Shown here: positions 51,117 through 59,536 of the stretch, piece by piece
Position numbering within the stretch: the first letter of the stretch is position 1
Layout of the letters: each line of letters opens with the position of its first letter
Virus record (IMG/VR): IMGVR_UViG_3300034683_000041
Location: 54,396-118,395 of that record
Origin: a virus
DNA: 64,000 bases
Direction: 5' to 3' (one strand)
Notes under the pieces: generated by a model
What the model saw: the letters and a program-made list of their open reading frames with translations, nothing else
What the model was told of the DNA's origin: nothing
Databases searched by the model: none
Program-made: the position numbers and the translations under genes

Positions 51117-53759
51117 ATGCAAAATATCCAGCAAGTATTACAGGCACTGAACAACTTCTGTTTTCAGAATATCTGGCAAGAAATACATAGCGAATTACGT
51201 GCTAACATCGTTCTTGAAAAAGTACAATCGAGATCTCAAAGTGGAAATGTCGTCTTTGAAGGGAAATCCTATCGTCTCCCGACACATAACGAGAGTTATT
51301 ATGTTTATCATGTTCCGAAATACTTAATGTACGCATTTTTAGCACGACAAGTATCTTCGGACTGGGAATCTACTGAATCGTTGTGCAACAATAAAGATCT
51401 GCTTTTTCACGTATATCATACTTCTGGCAAAATGGTCAGTAAAGCTGCAGTATTTATCCGTCCAGCAGAAGATGAATTCCTTATAGCTATCAAGAAAAAA
51501 TATTTGAACTTCATATCTTACGCAGAATCTTCTGATATGCGGTTAACAATGTATCTTGATAGCGATATCGTTAATAAGATTGAAATAAAAACATTTTACG
51601 TACCTACAACTGACACTACATTCGTTGTTCGAAACAATATACATAAATGGATCACAGAACATCCGCACGGAAAAGAACATCTGACAGTATACGCTAATGG
51701 TTACGAAATTAGTTATTCGGATGCAGGATCTATCCCCTCAGGAAGTTATGTAGATATCATTTTAGATAAGAATAGTGTTTTGGATTTCGAAATCGATCTT
51801 ACTGATCTTTCACAAAACTACGTATTCTACAGTGACAAAGATAAAACGTATAAACAGATAGTACACATCCCAAAAGAGTTAAACCCCGAAAACAATGTTT
51901 TAACTCACAATACCGCAGATATACATGTCAGGATAGTCAATGATGACGGATCTATAGGTAGAGGGCTGTATTTACATAGATGTGCCGAACGTGGAGTTGA
52001 TCAGATCACACACAACGATATCTCTATCCCGACATTTATTCTTGATGCATATAGAGATTATCTTGATTCACAAGAAATATCTTTACGTGTAACTTTTAGA
52101 AAACACGACAAAGACAACAAACTGATCAGAGATAAGAATTACATAGATCTTCTCTATACAGAATCCGACGAAAACATCCTTGATCATCTTGTAGGAAAAA
52201 TAGATCAGGAACTGTATTTTTGGAAAGCTAGTCATTTGGAGAAGAGCGAGTACGTACGTATGATGTTCGATGTTCCAAACATCATAACCGAAGATACTCT
52301 TGGACAATATATAGATGGACTTGGATACTATCACGTCATGAGTCTTTTGTGTAAGAAGGTAATCTCTTCTTACTTGTATGATGGACATCATCGAGAAGTC
52401 GTGATACCAAAACCTTATATTTTCCAAGGAACTAAGGTTTTCCCAATTACTTATCTGAATGGAATGAAAGTTCCTTCTGAACAGGTCAGTTACTCGAATG
52501 CTGATCCCTTATCGGTGACAGTCGCACTCGCAGAGCACATCCCTGTTCATGCGAATGATCGGTTAGATGTCGAGCTTCTTGTTGATAGTCGTAAGGAAAC
52601 TTACGCCATCACTCCAAGTTCAGATAATCCTAGACTTTCTGTTCCATTTACTAACTTCAAGATTCTAGAAGAGTTTGATATCAGTATCACTCCTGCTAAA
52701 ATCCTTGATGGAGTAAGTACCAGATCTTACGAAGTATTTACGGAAATAACTGGGAATGTCCTTATACAACAAAGAGAAGGATGCACTGAATTTGCATTTG
52801 GATCACAGTGTTTTAATAGGACTTTTGTCATCCAGAATACCGAATGTGTGTTCCACAAGGGAATCTATCTGGACGAGTATCTAGAAAGGAAAGATCCATT
52901 GTACTTCACTCTGGAAGACGGCGTGATAGATGGTGGATACCTTGCAGCTATCTATGAAGTTCCCTTGGTAAAAGCTTACCTCAATGGTAAGTATCTTGTT
53001 CCTGGGATCGACTTCGAAGTCCACACACTGTACGATCGAAACGAGAAGTTTGTGTGTCATCAGTTAGCTGTATATAACTACGAATATCTTAAAGATAAGG
53101 ATAACTACCTCGAGTGGTTCGTAGCAAGTGCAGATATAGAAAACGATATTTCCGGACACATCGTAGACAACCAAGGTGGATCGAATCTGGAAATTCCTCT
53201 GTACTTCCCAGACATGTCGGTAGTACATGCTGGAGGCATGTTCGACTCCGAAGTGACTTCCGTTGGGAATATGCTTCTTTTCAAAGAGGGAAAGTATCTA
53301 GATGCAACTCCATTTGAAATCCAAACCTCCGTACCTAAAGTTCTCTCGAAGTATCTTGAACCGTACTATTCTGCACAAATCGTAGATAGACTTGAGGTTC
53401 TTCATGAGTACTTCTATGGTAAACAGCCGACAATACCTGAGCAGGTGGTAATCGAGAATTCACATAAGTGTCTTTCGAACTACTCTATCGTGATTATCCG
53501 GGATATCCTCAACGGTACTCTTTCGGGAATCAGTGTTGATGCTGACCTTGATAGAATGCGTAGTCAGTTCCAAGACTACGACTACATTCATGCTCTCGAT
53601 ATAGTCATGCAGCAAAAACTTGATCTGACATATATTGACGTTTATCCTCACTATGCTCAGATTGTAGTTCCCGATCCGGAAAAGTACAGACTTCTTCAGG
53701 CATTCATTCAGATGATTATGCCGGAAGATATGCAAACGTCTGGACGTATCTCTTACTAA
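51117..53759 (+). CDS. Large probable virion protein, 880 aa
   Basis: ATG 51117 has GGGAG upstream; an in-frame TTG at 51105 is less likely. A long beta-rich sequence with many Tyr/Asp residues and repeating beta-sandwich-like stretches (for example VKAYLNGKYLVPGIDFEVH and TYLNGMKVPSEQVSYSN), typical of phage tail or head decoration proteins. No catalytic motif, no membrane segment. Not assigned to a known family. A terminator follows. Confidence 0.55.
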   Translation: MQNIQQVLQALNNFCFQNIWQEIHSELRANIVLEKVQSRSQSGNVVFEGKSYRLPTHNESYYVYHVPKYLMYAFLARQVSSDWESTESLCNNKDLLFHVYHTSGKMVSKAAVFIRPAEDEFLIAIKKKYLNFISYAESSDMRLTMYLDSDIVNKIEIKTFYVPTTDTTFVVRNNIHKWITEHPHGKEHLTVYANGYEISYSDAGSIPSGSYVDIILDKNSVLDFEIDLTDLSQNYVFYSDKDKTYKQIVHIPKELNPENNVLTHNTADIHVRIVNDDGSIGRGLYLHRCAERGVDQITHNDISIPTFILDAYRDYLDSQEISLRVTFRKHDKDNKLIRDKNYIDLLYTESDENILDHLVGKIDQELYFWKASHLEKSEYVRMMFDVPNIITEDTLGQYIDGLGYYHVMSLLCKKVISSYLYDGHHREVVIPKPYIFQGTKVFPITYLNGMKVPSEQVSYSNADPLSVTVALAEHIPVHANDRLDVELLVDSRKETYAITPSSDNPRLSVPFTNFKILEEFDISITPAKILDGVSTRSYEVFTEITGNVLIQQREGCTEFAFGSQCFNRTFVIQNTECVFHKGIYLDEYLERKDPLYFTLEDGVIDGGYLAAIYEVPLVKAYLNGKYLVPGIDFEVHTLYDRNEKFVCHQLAVYNYEYLKDKDNYLEWFVASADIENDISGHIVDNQGGSNLEIPLYFPDMSVVHAGGMFDSEVTSVGNMLLFKEGKYLDATPFEIQTSVPKVLSKYLEPYYSAQIVDRLEVLHEYFYGKQPTIPEQVVIENSHKCLSNYSIVIIRDILNGTLSGISVDADLDRMRSQFQDYDYIHALDIVMQQKLDLTYIDVYPHYAQIVVPDPEKYRLLQAFIQMIMPEDMQTSGRISY

Positions 53760-53768
53760 ATATAGCCT

Positions 53769-53801
53769 GATAAGATGGACACTTCGTGTGTCCATCTTAT
53801 C
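53769..53801 (+). terminator. Hairpin terminator
   Basis: Fourteen-base-pair stem (53769-53782 with 53788-53801) after the gene ending at 53759. Confidence 0.7.
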
Positions 53802-53819
53802 TCATCCAAATTTTAACAC

Positions 53820-53827
53820 TATATTAC
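53820..53827 (+). promoter_or_regulatory. TATATTAC early-type promoter motif
   Basis: TATATTAC in ACACTATATTACATTG, 41 bases before the GTG at 53868. Confidence 0.55.
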
Positions 53828-53867
53828 ATTGTGAGTTGAATACTTGTAACATTTAAGGAGAATCATC

Positions 53868-54560
53868 GTGACTACGGGACACAAAATTATTGTTACTGAC
53901 GACACTATTCGTCAAATTGTCAAGTCGGAAATCAACCAATACGGCTACGAAGCCGACCTTAACCACATCGACGTCAGTCAAGTGACTGACATGTCGTATC
54001 TGTTTGCATTCGTCCACTTTTGTGGAAACATCTCCAAGTGGGATGTAAGTAACGTGGTAGATATGTATGGGATGTTCGAGAACTCTCGGTTCAACGGAGA
54101 CATATCCCAATGGGATGTAAGTAACGTTAAAAACATGGGTGGTATGTTCTGTAAGGCCGACTTCAACCGAAACATTTCCAAATGGAATGTGGGGAAGGTT
54201 GAGAATATGGCGTTTATGTTCCAAGCATCTGAATTCGACAGAGACATATCACAATGGAATGTAAGTAATGTTAAAGATATGTCCGGCATGTTTCTCATGT
54301 CGGCTTTCAATGGCGATATTTCGAAGTGGGACGTAAGTAACGTAGAGAATATGGCGTTTATGTTCCGAAAATCGGATTTCGACGGAGACATATCGACTTG
54401 GAACGTAAGTAACGTGGTAGATATGTATGGGATGTTTTCGCGTTCTGAGTTTGAAGGAGATCTCTCCAGCTGGAATGTAGGTCTCGATACAAATACAAAT
54501 CTGATGTTCCAGAAATCACCCATGGAACAACATCCTCCGTTGTGGAGTAAACGAAACTAG
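53868..54560 (+). CDS. DUF285 (BspA-like) leucine-rich-type repeat protein, 230 aa
   Basis: GTG start after TTAAGGAGAATCATC. The protein is built from about seven 24-residue repeats with the core 'F.G(D/N)IS.W(D/N)VSNV..M..MF', the DUF285 repeat seen in bacterial surface and mycoplasma proteins. There is no signal peptide, so the protein is probably cytoplasmic and a binding scaffold. The promoter motif and short monocistronic unit suggest early expression. Repeats have diverged at the protein level but share long identical DNA stretches, implying recent duplication. Function in phages is unknown. Confidence 0.8.
   Translation: MTTGHKIIVTDDTIRQIVKSEINQYGYEADLNHIDVSQVTDMSYLFAFVHFCGNISKWDVSNVVDMYGMFENSRFNGDISQWDVSNVKNMGGMFCKADFNRNISKWNVGKVENMAFMFQASEFDRDISQWNVSNVKDMSGMFLMSAFNGDISKWDVSNVENMAFMFRKSDFDGDISTWNVSNVVDMYGMFSRSEFEGDLSSWNVGLDTNTNLMFQKSPMEQHPPLWSKRN
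53961..54518 (+). repeat. 72-base tandem repeats encoding DUF285 units
   Basis: About seven 72-base units. Units at 54045-54076 and 54405-54436 are identical over 32 bases, exactly 360 bases (five units) apart. Confidence 0.75.
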
Positions 54561-54577
54561 AAACGTTAGTATGTACG

Positions 54578-54616
54578 ATAAGAGAGTTCCTCCCGGTCAA
54601 GGAGGAACTCTCTTAT
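54578..54616 (+). terminator. Hairpin terminator
   Basis: Sixteen-base-pair stem (54578-54593 with 54601-54616) after the DUF285 gene. Confidence 0.75.
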
Positions 54617-54648
54617 ATCAAGATATGACATTCGATTTATTTGAAGGA

Positions 54649-54656
54649 TATATTAT
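54649..54656 (+). promoter_or_regulatory. TATATTAT, variant of the early-type promoter motif
   Basis: TATATTAT in AAGGATATATTATTTT, 48 bases before the ATG at 54704 and right after a terminator. Confidence 0.45.
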
Positions 54657-54703
54657 TTTTTTTGAATCATCCCTTCGTGAACTTTAAACATGGAGATAGT
54701 TAC

Positions 54704-55087
54704 ATGTTTGATCCTAAAGCTTTCCGTACTGGTACTCGTCCCTTCTGGTTCGAAAATTGGCAGTTTGGCGGATATCCTAACACCCGTATGGCTAACTGGA
54801 AACTGGCCCCAATCAAAGGTGTACAAGTGGACAATCGTCCCGTGTATTTCTGTGGTAATCGTAATGGAGCTGACAATGGCTGTGCGTCTATTGTGGACTA
54901 CGGAACTTATCTCGACATTGCAGTATACACTGATGTCGATCCTAAGACCGTGGTCGAACAAATTCGCAACGGTCAAAATACCCAGGATGCGCTACACATA
55001 ACCTTACCCTACTCGAAAATTATGGTTCCGTTTGGTGTCCAATTGTTAACCATCATCGACCAACAGGAAAATTGGTCGCGTGAATAA
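54704..55087 (+). CDS. Hypothetical small protein, 127 aa
   Basis: ATG 54704 follows GGAGATAGTTAC; the open frame starting at 54641 overlaps the promoter motif and is unlikely. Beta-rich with several aromatic residues (FWFENWQFGGYP). No signal peptide or membrane segment. Unknown function. It lies in its own transcription unit with an early-type promoter and is bracketed by terminators. Confidence 0.55.
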   Translation: MFDPKAFRTGTRPFWFENWQFGGYPNTRMANWKLAPIKGVQVDNRPVYFCGNRNGADNGCASIVDYGTYLDIAVYTDVDPKTVVEQIRNGQNTQDALHITLPYSKIMVPFGVQLLTIIDQQENWSRE

Positions 55088-55090
55088 CAG

Positions 55091-55124
55091 TGACTAGAGC
55101 TCAGGATACCCTGAGCTCTAGTCA
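55091..55124 (+). terminator. Hairpin terminator
   Basis: Fifteen-base-pair stem (55091-55105 with 55110-55124). Its core (ACTAGAGCTCAGG) is almost the same as the one at 56941. Confidence 0.75.
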
Positions 55125-55171
55125 TATAACTTTCAAACTACTTTTCTTATTTTTTTACACTGAGATTTTCC

Positions 55172-55181
55172 AGATAGTATG
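55172..55181 (+). promoter_or_regulatory. AGATAGTATG promoter motif
   Basis: GAGATTTTCCAGATAGTATG. As a sigma70-type promoter: TTACAC (55155), 17 bases, TATGCT (55178). Confidence 0.45.
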
Positions 55182-55214
55182 CTATAGCTGTAACCTAAAA
55201 GGAGAGCTCTCCCT

Positions 55215-56891
55215 ATGACTTCTATATTTTTATTCAAAGACAGAAGACCGAATGCGTGTTTTCGAGATCAGATTTACGATCCTGCTGTCGATGGAGAAGC
55301 CCATCTGGATATGCCCAAACTTATCCCAGCAGAAGGGGCAATCGTAGTAGATAGAGACGATGACTATTCGTTGTATTGTGCGGTATACATTGATCCTATC
55401 ACATTTGCTACGACATTAGAACCGACTAGACTTGTAAAAAACGAAATAGATAATGAAGTCGGTATTGTGTCTTATGGTAACGATCTGTTCATGCTCTATT
55501 ATGACGACAGAGTGGAACCAACACAACTTCATATTGATGGTAAACTTCGACTGTTTGGATCTTCACTTGCAGAATACCGATTAAGCAGAAAGAATCTTGA
55601 CGGATCGGTTGACTACATATCGACTTATGTAGATGCCAGTGATCACATCAAAGGAGAGAGAGTTCCTGTAGCATCTCTATCTCCTGGAAGTCCTATCAAG
55701 TATTGTACTAATTGTCACACTTTACATACTTTACAAGATGGGGAACAGATAGTTCTCGAAGTCTTCAACAATGAAGGCATCCTTATGGTGTCTGTTATAC
55801 TGTTCGTCAAACGTGCAGTATTTCTCAATGATTTATTGAATACTAACACCATCATCACTGGCATGACTGCAACCGCTAACCAGATGGATGGAGATGATTT
55901 TTATCTCTATCAGAGACAACAACCAGATGAACTTGTGATATCTCCGATAGTGTCGTATTCTGACGGAAATCAAGAACGTCTTTCTATAGATAATGAAAGC
56001 TGTTTTTGTTATGGGTTGGATGAGTTCATCCCTATATTCCCTGGACAAAAACAAAAAGTACTTATCAAGAAATTCCTTGGAAGAAAACAAACGTCCCCTC
56101 TACAAAAGACGGATGGTATAGAAAGATTTATTTCCATCGAAAGATGGGTAACTGTACTTGCCAACGAGTCGTTAGCAGGACTCAAAATATCCATTGTTCC
56201 TATCTGGAATGCTCTTGAGAATAAATATGATCTCAAATTCATTGGATATTCGGATAGAAGGGATAAGATCTATGATCTGACAAATAAAGTCACTCCGTTA
56301 TCAGAATGGAGTACCGGGATGTTTAACACATTCCAGGATATTACTTTTTCTGTCGATCTGACCGAAGCACTTGGTACGGCTGCTACCGTAGAACATCGTC
56401 AGAAGTGTTTTGTCAAATTCAAACACTACAACGAATTCGAAAGGTGGGTCATGAAGGATTCAGAAACGGACAACTACGCATACGGTGTGGAAGCACCGAA
56501 TAGACGTCGGCCTGTTATCCACTATGATCATCTCTTAAAAGTCTTCTTTATTCCTACTTCCAGGTTCGAAAATAAGGAAGCATTCATCGAAGCATTCTAC
56601 ACGGTTGCAAGACCCCCATACGACCCAGAAACAGAGATCAGTGCTATTGTTCCTACACACTTTACCATCAGGGACATTAATGATCTTCACACGATCATTA
56701 CCTCACCTATCCCTGTGGAAGAGTATACCCAATTCTGGAATATCAACCGACAAACTCCTGAAAGTTACGTTGGATCTAGCTTTATTGTAGAGTTCTTGCA
56801 GAAAGTCGGAGATACATACCTGATCTTATACGGAGTTCCTGTCGATATCTACCAAAGTCCGACTGGTTACAATACTGAACTGAATCCCTAA
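55215..56891 (+). CDS. Probable virion protein, 558 aa
   Basis: ATG with AAAAGGAGAGCTCTCCCT upstream. A long beta-rich protein with no catalytic motif and no membrane segments. It carries a Cys pair (YCTNCHTL, residues about 164-171) that might be a zinc knuckle. In the rightward block with other unassigned large proteins that lead into the head and packaging genes. The preceding AGATAGTATG promoter motif suggests later expression than TATATTAC genes; inference only. Confidence 0.55.
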   Translation: MTSIFLFKDRRPNACFRDQIYDPAVDGEAHLDMPKLIPAEGAIVVDRDDDYSLYCAVYIDPITFATTLEPTRLVKNEIDNEVGIVSYGNDLFMLYYDDRVEPTQLHIDGKLRLFGSSLAEYRLSRKNLDGSVDYISTYVDASDHIKGERVPVASLSPGSPIKYCTNCHTLHTLQDGEQIVLEVFNNEGILMVSVILFVKRAVFLNDLLNTNTIITGMTATANQMDGDDFYLYQRQQPDELVISPIVSYSDGNQERLSIDNESCFCYGLDEFIPIFPGQKQKVLIKKFLGRKQTSPLQKTDGIERFISIERWVTVLANESLAGLKISIVPIWNALENKYDLKFIGYSDRRDKIYDLTNKVTPLSEWSTGMFNTFQDITFSVDLTEALGTAATVEHRQKCFVKFKHYNEFERWVMKDSETDNYAYGVEAPNRRRPVIHYDHLLKVFFIPTSRFENKEAFIEAFYTVARPPYDPETEISAIVPTHFTIRDINDLHTIITSPIPVEEYTQFWNINRQTPESYVGSSFIVEFLQKVGDTYLILYGVPVDIYQSPTGYNTELNP

Positions 56892-56940
56892 TGCATACGT
56901 GATAGCCATATTCTCTCATTAACCAAATCGATCTAACAAT

Positions 56941-56972
56941 AACTAGAGCTTGGGATGTCCCAAGCTCTAGTT
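56941..56972 (+). terminator. Hairpin terminator
   Basis: Fourteen-base-pair stem (56941-56954 with 56959-56972). Confidence 0.75.
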
Positions 56973-57008
56973 CAATAACATTCTTATTTTCTTGGTCTAA
57001 GATTTTTC

Positions 57009-57018
57009 AGATAGTATG
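57009..57018 (+). promoter_or_regulatory. AGATAGTATG promoter motif
   Basis: AGATTTTTCAGATAGTATG. As a sigma70-type promoter: TTGGTC (56992), 17 bases, TATGAT (57015). The ATG at 57016 is part of the motif, so it is not the gene start. Confidence 0.5.
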
Positions 57019-57042
57019 ATTTACGCTAAGGAGAAAGCTATC

Positions 57043-57480
57043 ATGATACAGAATCACGAAAACCCCATCCAGGGTTACTTTTATTTTGACGGAAAGTTCT
57101 ATCCTGCTGAAAAACTTATCAAGTTCTGTGAAGGTAAGGACACTTCTGAAATATACGTGGATCCAAAATATTTTAGCTCTACTACAGTGGAACAAGCATG
57201 GGGACATGTTGGGGTGTTTCCTGATGGGACTATCGAGTACCGTGACATCACCATGGCGGATCTTGCCAAACATATTCCACGGATCTTAAAAGCGGATTAT
57301 GTGCAGTTTCCCATCATTACTCATATAACCCCTAAGGGAACTTACCAGATTCTGGATGGAAGACACAGATATCTACATGCATACATCGACAAACAGACTT
57401 GTATACAATCGCATATCTTAAATTTATCTGAAATGCGGGAGTTCACACAACAGTATTCTACCTGGGCTAAACTCAGGTAA
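57043..57480 (+). CDS. ParB/Srx-fold-like protein, 145 aa
   Basis: The start at 57043 follows AAGGAGAAAGCTATC; the ATG at 57016 falls within the promoter motif. The phrase GTYQILDGRHRYLHAY (about residues 100-115) matches the ParB-like nuclease/sulfiredoxin core ('G.Y.LIDG.RR..A'). Before it is a short acidic N-terminal region and FPDGTIEYRDIT. There is no HTH DNA-binding domain, so this is a stand-alone ParB-like domain; such proteins may bind or cleave nucleic acid or nucleotides. Neighbouring virion genes start 11 bases later. Confidence 0.5.
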   Translation: MIQNHENPIQGYFYFDGKFYPAEKLIKFCEGKDTSEIYVDPKYFSSTTVEQAWGHVGVFPDGTIEYRDITMADLAKHIPRILKADYVQFPIITHITPKGTYQILDGRHRYLHAYIDKQTCIQSHILNLSEMREFTQQYSTWAKLR

Positions 57481-57491
57481 GGAGAGGGGTC

Positions 57492-58763
57492 ATGATCATC
57501 GAAAAGCTCTATCGCAAAACTCGTACAGTATTGGAAGAATTTGCATTAGGAAATAGTCCTTGGGAGCACATGAGTAGTATTGAAAGTAATAACACGAAAT
57601 ACATAGTAAAAATCCAAAATGAGGATCTTACATACTTTTTAGACCTTGGACATATGTTTTTAGAAACACCTATTTCTAGATTTGAAACTTGGGATACGTT
57701 TCGAGATACGTTGACTGACATAGAACTCGAAGCGTATCGTATACATATGCCGGATCTGGACTCTCCTAAAAAGGTTTTACGTACAGTAAGTCCTTTATCA
57801 AGTAATGATTTTTTGATAGAGTACACAGATAAAGATATACCTGACAGAAGAGATGTCAAAACCTTTATCGATCATTTACCAGATCTAGTTATAACTAAAA
57901 CAGGAAACGATTGTCCTATAAAATTAGAAAATTCTCTTCTTTCAGTGAATGGACTTGTATCTCGACCTATCATACGTCCTAATGAAAAAACGGGTAAACG
58001 AGAATATTTTGTTCCTGAAGGTATGAATTTCCTAAGGTGCACTACACATACGACACATCCGAATCTTCTTCTTATGGATTTCGAACTTCTTGGTGGTATG
58101 GAAATAGTTCCTTTATCCGAGTGTAAATTACGTTATCATAACCAAAACAACGAACCGTGTCCTGATGTATTTTTAACTATCACACTTCCTGATGGAAAAG
58201 ACCTGCATGGTAAAACTGCATGTATTGTGATGGCGCATTCTTTATTTCTACCAAATTCAGTGAAGGTAAAGTCTGAAAATAGTCTTTTAATTAATCTTGC
58301 ACAGTTACGTATCCGTATGTCGTTAGCAAAGAGTGCTTATGCCAAAGACAATTACAAACACAATACTCATTTAATAGAAACTCCCATTTCAGAAGAAACC
58401 TATGTCAAAGAACATCTTTCTTCTAAAGATCATTATGGAGCATTCTTAGTTCTCATAAATTCCGAAGATCTTTGGATAGATACAAAATATGGAGTTTCTT
58501 TTGCTGGAAATGTAAAGTTTACTCAATACCCGGACTACATCCCACACGATCTAACTAGTCAGTCATTCATGGATTACACTCAAATAGAATATCTTTCTAG
58601 AAACGCGGTTTACAGTTATCCTACAATGACTAACCTTGATGTATACACTGAAGAAAAGACACAACTTCAACTGTACCCTGACAAATTAAAGTGCAGACAT
58701 GTTGATTGTGTTAAAGACTATAAAGATAATCAATTTGTTTTTCTCAAGATAATGAGTCTTTAA
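57492..58763 (+). CDS. Probable virion protein, 423 aa
   Basis: ATG after GGAGAGGGGTC, 11 bases beyond the ParB-like gene. Beta-rich protein with many Leu, Asp and His residues, no membrane segment, no catalytic motif. Followed by a hairpin and another unassigned gene, then the prohead protease. A structural role is inferred from position. Confidence 0.5.
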   Translation: MIIEKLYRKTRTVLEEFALGNSPWEHMSSIESNNTKYIVKIQNEDLTYFLDLGHMFLETPISRFETWDTFRDTLTDIELEAYRIHMPDLDSPKKVLRTVSPLSSNDFLIEYTDKDIPDRRDVKTFIDHLPDLVITKTGNDCPIKLENSLLSVNGLVSRPIIRPNEKTGKREYFVPEGMNFLRCTTHTTHPNLLLMDFELLGGMEIVPLSECKLRYHNQNNEPCPDVFLTITLPDGKDLHGKTACIVMAHSLFLPNSVKVKSENSLLINLAQLRIRMSLAKSAYAKDNYKHNTHLIETPISEETYVKEHLSSKDHYGAFLVLINSEDLWIDTKYGVSFAGNVKFTQYPDYIPHDLTSQSFMDYTQIEYLSRNAVYSYPTMTNLDVYTEEKTQLQLYPDKLKCRHVDCVKDYKDNQFVFLKIMSL

Positions 58764-58764
58764 G

Positions 58765-58797
58765 ATAAGATAGCTCCTTTTTAGGGAGCTATCTTAT
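58765..58797 (+). terminator. Hairpin terminator
   Basis: Thirteen-base-pair stem (58765-58777 with 58785-58797) after the gene ending at 58763. Confidence 0.7.
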
Positions 58798-58829
58798 TCT
58801 ATGCCAAACCACGTATAAAGGAGGTTTCC

Positions 58830-59510
58830 ATGGGGAAACTAGGAAAGTATTTAAAAACAGTCAATAATTCATATATTTTTACTGGTGAAAAAGCTAAAAT
58901 ATATGTTCCTGAAAGATACTCCGCACAAGGAGTTCTTAAAATCACAAGTCATGTGGAAGTACTTGGTGTATTCGAGATCATAGTGAACGATAACGAAGAG
59001 ATAGGACTTATACTTCCTACAACTATACAAATACATCCATCAAAAATCTACAAAGAAAACAAAGACGACGTAGACTATACAGTTTTGGAATTGCATAAAG
59101 GAGATGTTTTCATGCAATCAAAAACTATAGTTCAAAAAGCAAACTTAGTATACGTCATGTTTGTTGAATTTTTAGCTAACGGTAACTTACCTAAGTTTAT
59201 ACGTTACTGGGATATCCCAAAGTTATTCGATCATGCCCAAAAGGTATGTGGTATTAACCTTAGAGTTCCTAAAAACATTTTTGAGATCCTGTATGCACAT
59301 TTGTATAGAGATCCTAAAGATCTTTCTAAACCTTACAGACTCACATCAATGACAGCTCCTGCGGTGTTTTTATCTTTAAGAGATACTGCATATGCTACGG
59401 ACAGTACTACTGCTAAACTTGTGGGTTCGTATATGCAAGACAACTTTAATTCAGCTATCGTCAATCCTTCGACTGAGAGAAGTCGTGTCGAAGATATGTT
59501 GAGACGATAG
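58830..59510 (+). CDS. Hypothetical protein, probable head gene, 226 aa
   Basis: ATG after AAAGGAGGTTTCC, a strong SD. Mixed alpha/beta protein, Lys-rich, no recognised motif. It ends 26 bases before the prohead protease gene, so it lies in the capsid gene cluster; a scaffold or minor head protein would fit. Not supported by any motif. Confidence 0.5.
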   Translation: MGKLGKYLKTVNNSYIFTGEKAKIYVPERYSAQGVLKITSHVEVLGVFEIIVNDNEEIGLILPTTIQIHPSKIYKENKDDVDYTVLELHKGDVFMQSKTIVQKANLVYVMFVEFLANGNLPKFIRYWDIPKLFDHAQKVCGINLRVPKNIFEILYAHLYRDPKDLSKPYRLTSMTAPAVFLSLRDTAYATDSTTAKLVGSYMQDNFNSAIVNPSTERSRVEDMLRR

Positions 59511-59536
59511 TGTAAACTTAAAAAGGGGATATTTTC

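Noticed and set aside
53961-54518. CRISPR-like array
   Set aside because: The 72-base units form an open reading frame for DUF285 repeats and have no spacers.
53978-54523. 181-codon ORF on the - strand across the DUF285 gene
   Set aside because: It is the reverse of a 72-base repeat array, whose periodicity keeps the antisense frame free of stops. The + strand has SD, promoter and a known repeat family.
57016-57042. ATG at 57016 as start of the ParB-like gene
   Set aside because: The ATG is part of the AGATAGTATG promoter motif, and AAGGAGA lies before the ATG at 57043.
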